Positions 1 through 10,400 of a stretch of 64,000 nt of DNA are shown here, piece by piece. How positions within the stretch are numbered: position 1 is the first letter of the stretch; every line of letters begins with the position of its first letter. The DNA is from Methanobrevibacter ruminantium M1. Lineage in GTDB: Archaea; Methanobacteriota; Methanobacteria; Methanobacteriales; Methanobacteriaceae. The notes under the pieces are model-generated. The model did not search any database and was not told the DNA's origin. It saw only the letters and a program-made list of their open reading frames with translations. Location: the NCBI RefSeq assembly GCF_000024185.1, contig NC_013790.1, forward strand, positions 2,603,001 through 2,667,000, read 5' to 3'. Position numbers and translations under genes: made by a program.

Positions 1-2
1 GG

Positions 3-95
3 GTTTTCTTTGTTGATACAAGCCAATTAAATGACAATTACACCTTAGAGGACTTAATAGATTATCTAGAAAAACAAATAGTCTTAATCGAATAA
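3..95 (+). CDS. C-terminal end of a truncated gene, possibly 6-carboxyhexanoate-CoA ligase
   Basis: An open frame enters from the left edge and ends at TAA 93-95. It encodes 30 residues that begin VFFVDTSQLNDNY and finish in an acidic, leucine-rich helix. The stop lies 39 bases before the bioF-like start, so the two are probably one operon. BioW (pimeloyl-CoA synthetase) proteins have a short C-terminal tail after a GGR-x-FFV-like stretch, and BioW makes the substrate of BioF, so bioW is a reasonable guess. The visible part is too short to prove it. Any other biotin or fatty-acid gene would also fit. Confidence 0.4.
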   Translation, partial: VFFVDTSQLNDNYTLEDLIDYLEKQIVLIE

Positions 96-134
96 ACCAA
101 GATTAAAAAAGTTGACACAAAAACGAGAGATAAA

Positions 135-1379
135 ATGAATCCAAATCTTGAAATGAAACTAAAGGAAGAGTTAGAAGAGCTTAAAAACAATAATCTAAAT
201 AGAACCATAGATGACTTAAGATTTATAAGCTCTACAAAGGCCATAGATAAAGATGGCAAGGAATTTCTAGTATTTGGAACTAACAACTATCTTGGATTGA
301 CTCACCAACCAGATGTTATAAATGCATCTAAAAAAGCCAGCACATATGGAACTGGCTCCACAGGTTCAAGACTCACAACAGGAGCATCATTTGAAGCAAG
401 AGAGCTAGAAGAAAACCTATCCAAATTCAAATCAACCGAATCAACTCTTATATTTAACACCGGATATATGGCCAATCTAGGAATTATCTACACACTAACA
501 AAGGAAGATGACATTATATTCAGTGACCAACTAAACCATGCAAGCATAATAGATGGAACAAGAATATCTAAGGCTAAAGTCAGAGTCTATAAACATAAAG
601 ACACCAAAGATTTGGAAAACCTAATTCAAACTGAAATAAAAGAATTAAAAGAAAAAAACATAAACTCATCCAATTTCTTCATTGTAACAGATGGAGTATT
701 CAGCATGGATGGTGACATAGCACCTCTTCCAGAGCTTGTAGAAATAGCAAACAAGTACAACTGCTGCCTTATCATTGATGATGCCCATGCAACTGGAGTC
801 ATTGGAAAAACAGGCAAAGGAACAGTTGAATATTACAAGGATAAAACTGGAATAGATTTAACAGAATCTGTTGATTTGCAGATAGGCACCTTAAGCAAGG
901 CCCTTGCATCAGAAGGAGGATTTGTATGTGGAAAGAAGACCTACATAGACTATCTCATAAACAAATCAAGACCATTCATATTCTCTACAGCACTTTCCCC
1001 ATCTACAATAGCAAGTGCCAACGCTGCATTAAATCTATTGAAGAAAAATAGCAATGAATATTTAACTAAACTTCAAAATAATACAAAACTTATGAGAAAT
1101 CTGCTAAAAGAGGGCGGATTGAATGTGATTGATGGAGAAACACCAATCATTCCAATTATCATAGGCCCTGCAGACTTAACAAACAAGTTTTCAAAGGAAT
1201 TAGAAAAAGAAGGAATCTTAGTCTCTGCAATAAGACCGCCATCAGTACCTAAAGGAGAAAGCAGATTAAGATTAACTGTTATAGCCACACATACAAAAGA
1301 AGAAATCACTTTTACAGCCAAAACCATAATAAAAATCTGGAATGATTTAAAAAAAAAACTAGAATATGAAAATCATTAA
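135..1379 (+). CDS. bioF: 8-amino-7-oxononanoate synthase-like PLP enzyme (alpha-oxoamine synthase family)
   Basis: The 414-residue length is normal for this fold-type I PLP family, whose members join an acyl-CoA to an amino acid with loss of CO2. BioF makes 8-amino-7-oxononanoate from pimeloyl-CoA and alanine; KBL and HemA are close relatives. Visible motifs are TNNYLGL near 50, the glycine-rich GTGSTGSRLTTG near 72-83, NTGYMANLG near 107, the LNHASIIDG loop near 134, DGVFSMDGD near 186, IIDDAHATGVIG near 214-225 (the Asp and His that contact PLP), and IGTLSKALASEGG with Lys255 as the Schiff-base lysine. A candidate bioW end lies just upstream, which favours biotin synthesis over KBL. The ATG start is taken because the glycine-rich and N-terminal motifs sit at their usual distance; the ribosome site (GAGA) is weak. 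It is cytoplasmic and convergent with the next gene. Confidence 0.85.
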   Translation: MNPNLEMKLKEELEELKNNNLNRTIDDLRFISSTKAIDKDGKEFLVFGTNNYLGLTHQPDVINASKKASTYGTGSTGSRLTTGASFEARELEENLSKFKSTESTLIFNTGYMANLGIIYTLTKEDDIIFSDQLNHASIIDGTRISKAKVRVYKHKDTKDLENLIQTEIKELKEKNINSSNFFIVTDGVFSMDGDIAPLPELVEIANKYNCCLIIDDAHATGVIGKTGKGTVEYYKDKTGIDLTESVDLQIGTLSKALASEGGFVCGKKTYIDYLINKSRPFIFSTALSPSTIASANAALNLLKKNSNEYLTKLQNNTKLMRNLLKEGGLNVIDGETPIIPIIIGPADLTNKFSKELEKEGILVSAIRPPSVPKGESRLRLTVIATHTKEEITFTAKTIIKIWNDLKKKLEYENH

Positions 1380-1455
1380 AAGTGCTTAAAAAAAAAAGAA
1401 AACTTACAAAAAACTAAAAAATCTTAAAAAAGTTGCTTAAAAAAAAAAGAAAAAA

Positions 1456-1485
1456 TTAAGAATAGTTATTAAAAACTATCCTTAA
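1456..1485 (-). terminator. Hairpin terminator of the 3,176-residue adhesin gene
   Basis: On the minus strand an inverted repeat of the type AAGGATAGTT...AACTATTCTT overlaps the stop codon. It is followed by runs of T down to about 1430. The same AATAGTT-type stem recurs after several other giant genes in this window. Confidence 0.6.
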
Positions 1486-4400
1486 CTAATTTTTACTTTG
1501 AATTTTACACTGGTTGCCTTTGTATTGGCATCTCCATCAAATTTGGCAGTTGCTGTGTATGTTCCTTTTTTGCTTAAGGAGACCTTTACACTTGCTACAC
1601 CTTTGGAATTGGTTGTTCCAGTGTAGGTTTTGCCGTTTACTGTAAACTTGATCTTCTTGCCGCTTAGTAATGTTCCTCTTTGTGATTTAAGTGTTGCAGT
1701 GACTGTTTTTGTTTTTGCTTTTGCCTTAAATGTTTTTTGAGGGGCTGTGATTTTTGGGGTTTGTTTGTTTACAGTGATTTTTGCTACTTCGAATGATGCC
1801 TGATATTTGCTGTCTCCGAGGTATGCGATAGCGAATGTGTATTGGGTTACTTTCAGGAGGTTTATTTGTAGTTTTGCGCCTCCTGTGGCATTTGTTATTC
1901 TGTCGTAGACTACTCCGTTGAATCCTATTTTGATAGGAACTCCGGCTAAAGCCTTTTTGTTGTTGTCTACTAGTTGGATTTCGAAGTATTTTCCGGCTCT
2001 TCCTTCAGCTTTTAGGACTGATTCGGTTTTCATGTCCTTGTAGAGGATGGAGGTTTCGAGTCTTGTGTTCTTTTGTGTTTTGTTTGCTGGTTCGGCGGAC
2101 TCTGAATTTGCACTGTTTGGTTTTGGATATTTCTTGTTTACGTCTATTTTTGCTACTTCGAAGGATGCGTTGTAGTTGTCGTCTCCTTTGAAGCAGATTG
2201 CAAAGGTGTATCCATCCTCTTTTGCAAGGTTTATCTGTAGTTTTGCTCCGCCTTCAGAGTCTGTTGTTCTGTTGTAGATTCTTCCGTTGAAGCCTATTTG
2301 GATAGGAACTCCTGCTAGTGCTTGATTGTTTTCATCAACCAATTTGACTCTGAAGTAATTACCTATTCTGCCATCATTTGCACCTACAGGGGCAGTGGTC
2401 ATATTGTTATATATGATTCTGGTTTCGATACGGTCTCTCACGGTGAAACTAGAGCTTGCAGTGGATGAATTGTATTCAGAATCTCCTTTATAGTCTGCAG
2501 TTACTGTGTAGTTTCCTATAGTAAGATTGGAAAGAGCCTTTGAACCTTTTCCACCTGTAATAGTTACATTATAGATAGAATTGCCAACTCTTAGCTCAAT
2601 GACCCCATCAATAGGAGTTTTGTCTGCAGTTGTTAAGGTCAGATTGATAAGCTCATCATTTCCATATATGACTGTGGATGTGCTAATGCCTATTAGAGTA
2701 TCTTTAACAGTTGAAGAAGTACCATTACCACCAGGATCAGTACCATTTCCGCCCGGAGAGGTTCCATTACCACTAGGATCAGTACCGTTACCACCAGGGC
2801 TAGTACCATTACCACTTGGAGAAGTACCATTACCACCAGGATCAGTACCATTACCACTTGGAGAAGTACCATTACCACCAGGATCAGTACCGTTACCACC
2901 AGGGCTAGTACCATTACCACTTGGAGAAGTACCATTACCACCTGGAGAAGTACCATTTCCGCTCGGAGAGGTTCCATTACCACCTGGAGAAGTACCATTT
3001 CCTTCAGGACTAGTACCGTTTCCACTGCTTCCATTGCCACTAGGTTCAGTGCCATTTCCACTATCATCAGATGGGTTTACTACCACAGTCACAGTAGCAT
3101 ATGAGGCATCATATAAGCTGTTTCCAGCGAAACTGATATCAATATTATAAGTTCCTGGGTTGAAGTCAATTAAGAGTTTAGCTTGTCCCTTATTGTCAGT
3201 ATTCTCATTTTTAACAGTTGATGAATTAGATTTGAATTCTATGCTGATTTCAGCTAAAGGATTGGAATATTGATCTTTTAATGTAGCAATCAGGTATTTG
3301 CTTTCATTATAGCTAACATTCATATTCTCTGAGCTTAGGCTTGTAGAAGCCTTACTTATAATCACTTTAACCTTTTCATCTGACCCATCATAGTTTTTGC
3401 TGCCGTCGAAGATGAACTGTGCCCAGTATTCTCCAGGAACAATTCCATTAGCGGACACAACAATTTGACCGTTCTCATCGGTTGTTAGGTTTTTCTCACC
3501 ATTAAAGTCTACCAAAACAGTTGCATTGGCAATGGATTCATTATAATTGTCTTTAAGGATCATTATAATGTTTTCGTTTCCATTGTATGTTGTGTTCAAT
3601 GGGTTAGCTGAAATTTGAGAAGCGCGCTTATTGATTGTTAATGCAATTGTCTCCTCTCCATAGCCATATTCATCTGAATCTACAAATACTAATGCGTTAT
3701 AGTTTCCAGCATCCAAATCTACAGTCCATCCGTCACCGCTTAGGCAGGAATAGTTGCCAATTAATTGGTTGGAACTGTCAAATACAGAGATTGTAACATT
3801 GATTCCATCTATTTGAGTACCAACATAGGACACATTGACATATAGCTTCTCTCCTGATTTATATGTGGATGTGAAGTCATTGACGGATATTACAGGTTTA
3901 GGGACATACCAGTCATCTCCTTCTATGCCTGCGTGGTTGTTTTGGAAAATAACATTATCTGAGCAGTTTCCTCCAAAGATTGCTCCACCGTATCCGCTTG
4001 CATTGTTGTTGATGAAGGTTGAATCTTCGACTCTTCCGTTATCGCCTTCCCACAGGATAGCGCCACCATAGCCCCCCTCATTTTCACCATTCGCATTTCC
4101 GTTTGCAAAGGTAATATTATTGAGGACAACATCAGGAGCGATAACCTGGAAGATACGTGCTTTGCTTGAACCGTTTATTGTGCTTCCGTTTCCATTGATT
4201 GTAACTGTGCGGTTAATGATGATTCCATGTATGAAAGCTGAATCCAACTCTGGATTAAACTCATAATATTTGTCTAAAGTTATTTCATCATCATCATTTC
4301 CATTAATGGTTCTGTTTAAGTCACTAAAGCTTGGAGGATAAACATTTATTGATAGTGTTTGGAAGATGCCTTCTGCCTTTGCAGTTACAGTGGCAGTTCC

Positions 4401-7400
4401 AATATTTTGAGGAGTGAATATTATCTTTTCATCCAATCCAGCAGTGTCATTTATATTTCCATTTGATGAGCTTAGGCTTAATATGATAGGATATAATAGA
4501 TTATTGTCATATTCAATAAGGTCTAATCCATCATAGGCATATAATTTAAAGCTTACATCTGAGCTACCTAAAATAGATATTGGGTTTGGATCGGCTGTTG
4601 CATTTAAGAAAAGCCATACATTTCCAACGCTGCCTGCAGGTTTCTCATTGTAATTGCTTCCATTGTTTCCAAACCAGTTATAATCTGCATTGGAGCCATC
4701 ATATACATCATAATGAATCTCATTTTCCCCATTGTTTAGCAAGATGTTGTTGTTGAAATTGGAATATGATTCTGAATGATCATTATGGTATACGCTAGCG
4801 CCGTCAGTTGCAGTGTTGTTTACAAATAAGCAAGAGGATACATTTCCATATTGTTCATGCCAAGCGATAGCTCCTCCATGACCATTTATGTGGTTGTTGG
4901 AGAAATTGGAATATGACACAGTACCGTTTAAATGATCCCAAAAGATAGCGCCACCGCCATCATACCCAGTTCCACTTCCTCCATTATTGAGTGAGAAATT
5001 GGAGTATGTCACATTACCGTTTTCACCACTCCACATGATAGCTCCACCACGACTACCTGCATGGTTGTTGATTAAATTGGAGTATTTGACTGTACCATAT
5101 GCACCAAGCCACCAGATGGCACCTGCATCTGTTGCACTGTTGAGATAGAAATCGGAATCTGTAATAGTGCCCTTTGCACCAGCCCACCTAATAGCTCCAC
5201 CAGAACCATCTACATCATTTTGAGAGAAACTGGAGTGTTTGACAGTACCGTTTTCACCGGACCAGATAATAGCCCCTCCAGTTAGGTATGCATGGTTAAA
5301 GGTGAAATTGGAGTATGATATAATACCATTTGCACCTTCCCAACGGATAGCGCCTCCACTCCTATCAGCACCCTCGCCGCTTGCATTTCCATTTGTAAAT
5401 GTAATGTTATTGAGTGTTACATTATCAGCGATAACTTGGAAGATACGAGCTTTGCCTGATGCGTTTATTGTAGTGCCGTTTCCATTGATTGTCACTGTGC
5501 GGTTAATGATTATTCCATGTATGAAAGCACCATCTGTTTCTGGATCAAATTCATAATATTTTCCTAAAGTTATTTCAGCATCTTCATTGCCATTTATGGT
5601 TCTGTTTAAGTCACTGAAGCTTGCTGCACGAACATTTATTGATACTGTTTGGATGTCAAAGCCTTCCGCTTTTGCAGTTACTATGGCAGTTCCTACATTT
5701 TGAGGAGTGAATATTGCTGTTTCTTCCAACCCTACAGTTTCATTGATGTTTCCATTTGATGAAATTAAAGTTAAGTTAATAGGATATATTAAATCATTGT
5801 CATATTCAATAACATTTGTTCCATCATAGGCATATAATCTAAAAGTAATTTCAGAACTTTCACCAAGTAAGAGCATATTAGGGTCTACTGTAGCATTTAA
5901 AAATAGCCAAATATTGCCCTCAAAACCTCCTGGTTTTTCATTGTAATTGCTTAGATTATTTCCAAACCAATTATAATCTATATTTGAGCGATCAAAAATC
6001 TTGAATTTAATTTCGTTTTTTCCATTATTTAACATAATGTTATTGCTAAAATTGGAATAGGCACCCCGTTCATTATAATATACGCTGGCCTCAACATCTG
6101 CAGCATTATTTACAAATATGCAAGAAGTGACTTCACCTTCACTATCAACCCAATATAATGCACCTCCATCATTGTCAACATGATTTTGGGTGAAGACGGA
6201 ATTTTCGACATTTCCGTTTCGACCATTCCAATAGATTGCACCACCTCTTCCCATAGGCAAAATAAGATGTCCGCTATGCTTAGTTTCAGCAGTATTATTT
6301 ACAAATATGCAAGAAGTGACTTTACCTTCACTATCATCCCAATATAATGCACCTCCATCATTGTCAACATGATTTTGGGTGAAGACGGAATTTTCGACAT
6401 TTCCGTTTCGACCATTCCAATAGATTGCACCACCCTTAATTGCATCGTTGTTGGTGAAATTTGAATATTTTACAATACTCTCTGCACCAGAGCAATAAAT
6501 CGCACCTCCAGCAAAGGTAGCATGATTTTGGGTGAAGACGGAATTTTCGACATTTCCGTTTTGACCAAACCAATAAATTGCACCCCCATTAAATGCATTA
6601 TTGTTGGTGAAATTTGAATATTCTACAATACTCTCAGCACCAGAGCAATAAATCGCACCTCCATAAGAGCCAGCATGATTTTGGGTGAAGACGGAATTTT
6701 CGACATTTCCGTTTTGACCAAACCAATAAATTGCACCACCATTATATGCATTATTGTTGGTGAAATTTGAATATTCTACAATACTCTCAGCACCAGAGCA
6801 ATAAATCGCACCTCCATAAGAGCCAGCATGATTTTGGGTGAAGACGGAATTTTCGACATTTCCGTTTTGACCAAACCAATAAATTGCACCACCATCATTT
6901 GCATTGTTGTTAATGAAATTTGAATATTCTACAATACCATCTGTACCAAACCAATAAATTGCACCACCATCATTTGCATTGTTGTTAATGAAATTTGAAT
7001 ATTCTACAATACCATCTGTACCAAACCAATAAATTGCACCACCATCATTTGCATTGTTGTTGGTGAAGTTAGAGTATGTTACCTTGCCGTTTCTACCTTG
7101 CCAGTAGATGGCACCACCCCTCATATCTTCACCATCATAGCCATTTACATATGCATTTGCATATCCATTAACAAAACTAATGTTATTGATGGTAACATTA
7201 TCCCCGGTTATATGAAATATGGGTGCTTTGTTGGAACCGTTTATTGTAAAACCGTTTCCATTGATAGTCAATGTTCTGTTTATGACAATTCCATTTATGA
7301 AGGCAGTGTCAATCTCCGGATTATATGCATAATTTTTATCTAAAGTTATTTCAGCATCTTCATTGCCATTTATGGTTCTGTTTAAGTCACTGAAACTTCC

Positions 7401-10400
7401 ATAAAAGATTGTTCCATATAAAACATTTATTGATATCTTTTGGATGTCAATGCCTTCTGCTTTTGTAGTCACTGTGGCAATTCCAAGATTTTCAGGAGCG
7501 AATATGGCCTTATCCTCTGTAATATCCTCAATATTTCCATTTAAGGATGTTAGGGTTAAGTTAATAGGGTATAAAAGAGTTCTATTATAATCAAGGATGT
7601 TTCTTCCATCGTAGGCATATAATTTATATCTTATTTCAGAGCTTTCTGAGATTGATATTGTCAATGGGTTTGCTGTTGCATTTAAAAAGAGCCAAACGTT
7701 GCCATCAAAACCTGTTGGTCTTTCATTGTAATTACTTAGATTATTTCCAAACCAATTGTAGTCTGCATTGGAGCCCTCATAGACAGTGAAATGAACTTCA
7801 TTATTTCCATTGTACAACATAATGTTATTGTTAAAATTAGAATGGGAATCAGACGGATAATCATTATAATATACGCTAGCACCATCATCTGCAGTATTGT
7901 TTATAAATAGGCAGGCAGAGACATTTCCATATTGAGCAAACCAGCGGATAGCCCCTCCAGCACTAGTTGCATGGTTGTTAATGAACTCTGAGTTTATGAT
8001 GATTCCATTTGGGCCTTGCCAGTTGATGGCTCCACCATCATCGTTTGCATATCCATTTATGAAAGTAATGTTATCGATAGTGACGTTAGGAGCAGTTACT
8101 TGGAAGATGCGAGCTTTATCTAAACCGTTTATTGTGTTTCCGTTTCCATTTATTGTTACTGTGTGGGTTATGTTGATTCCATTTATGAAAGCAGCATCTA
8201 TCTCTGGTATATATGCATAATTTTTATCTAAAATTATTTCAAAGCCTTCGTTGCCATTTATGGTTCTGTTTAAGTCACTGAAACTTGCTTCGAAAACCTT
8301 TATTGATATTGTTTGGATGTCAGTGCCTGCTGCTTTTGCTGTTACTGTGGCAGTTCCAAGATTTTGAGGGGTGAATATGACTTTTTCTTCCAGTGCGACA
8401 TTATCATTGACTATTCCATTTGTTGAACTTAAGGTTAATGTGATAGGATATAAAAGATGATTATCATATTCTTGAATTTCTCTTCCATTATAAGCATATA
8501 ACTTATAGCTAATTTCTGAACTGTTTGAAATTAAGATTGTATCTGGGTTTGCTGTTGCATTTAAAAAGAGCCATATATCTCCAATTATGCCAGTTGTTGC
8601 GTCATTGTAATTGCTTGAGTTATGTCCAAACCAATTGTAGTCTGCATTGGAGCCGTTATAGACTGTGAAATGAACTTCATTATTTCCATTGTACAACATA
8701 ATGTTATTGTTAAAATTAGAATGGGAATCAGATGGATAATTGTTATGGTATACGTTAGCGCCATCATCTGCAGTGTTGTTTATGAATAGGCAAGTAGAGA
8801 CATTTCCATATTGGGCTTGCCAGATTATTGCTCCTCCAGCACCTGTTGCATGGTTGTTATAAAAAGTTGAGTTTTCAATATTACCATTTGCGCCAGACCA
8901 ATGGATTGCACCACCATCTTTATCCTCATCAGTGCTGCCATTTGCATATCCATTTGCAAAAGTGACATTATTGATGGCGACATTAGAGGCAGTTACTTGG
9001 AAAATACGGGCATTGTTAGAACCGTTTATTGTAAAGCCATTTCCATTTATTGTTACAGTGCGATTTATGATAACTCCATTTATGAAAGCAGCATCGGTCT
9101 CTGGATCAAATATATAATGTTTATTTAAAGTTATTATGGAGTCTTCGTTGCCATTTATGGTTCTGTTCAAGTCGCTAAAGCTTGGCACATAAACATTTAT
9201 TGGTACTGAGCCAATGTAACTGCCTTCTGCATATACATCTACTGAGGTATATCCAAGAGTTTGAGGGGTGAATATGGCCTTTTCTTCCAATCCTACGGTA
9301 TCATTGACGTTGCCGTAGTTAGAATTTAGAGTTAATTTAATAGGGTATACAAGGGCATTATCATATTCATGAACTTCTGTTCCATCATAGGAGTATAATC
9401 TAAAAGTGATTTCGCAACTTTCGCCAAGGAAGACACTATCATGGTTTACTATTGGCTGTAAAAACAACCAAGTATTACTATAAATATTTGGTTTGTCAAG
9501 GTAATTAAGTGAATTATCTCCAAACCAGTTATAGTCTGCATTGAAGCCCTCAGATGTATTAAAATTAATTTCATTACCTCCATTGTTTAGCAAAATGTTA
9601 TTGTTAAAATTAGAATAAGATTTAGACTCAAACAGGTCCTCATATACGTTTGCTCTGTAATCTGAAGTATTGTTTATAAATAAACATCCAGAAATATTGG
9701 CATATGTAAGATGGTAGTCGATAGCACCAGCGCTATAACCATGATTGTTAATGAATCTAGAATATTTTATTGTCCCGTTGTCAGCGACCCATCTTACAGC
9801 GCCAGCTAAAATTGCAGTGTTGTTAGTGAAATTGGAATTTTCTACAGTTCCGTCATTTTTAGACCATTGAATAGCGCCACCATTTCTTCCACTATTGTTG
9901 GTGAAGTTAGAATGTTTGACGGTTCCTTTTTCACCATACCACCAGATAGCGCCACCAAAAGTTGCCATTCGGTTATTAATGAAGTTGGAATGTTCTACAG
10001 TCCCGTTGGCAGTATACCATGAGATAGCACCACCATTATTGTTTGCAGTGTTGTTGGCGAAGCTGGAATGTTTGACAGTCCCCCTTTCACCTTCCCAATC
10101 GATAGCGCCACCCTCTAGATATGCAGAGTTGTTGGTGAAGTTACAGAATTCGACTGTGATATCTGATCCGTAGGTATAAACAGCACCCCCCTTCTCGCTT
10201 GCATTGTTGCTGGTGAAGTTACAATATATCGCCTTGGTGTTATTACCATACAAATAGACAGCTCCACCATTTTGCCCATTGTTGCCGGTGAAGTCGGAAT
10301 ATTCTACTCTGCTGTTTGAACCCACCAATACGATAGCGCCGCCACCAGCATTATTTGCATTGTTGTTAATGAATTTACAATGTTGGACTATGCTGTCTGA

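Noticed and set aside
2581..3150. Plus-strand open frame with PLPPGSVPLP repeats
   Set aside because: It is the complement of the NGT linker. The repetitive codons keep several frames open; it has no ribosome site and no independent support.
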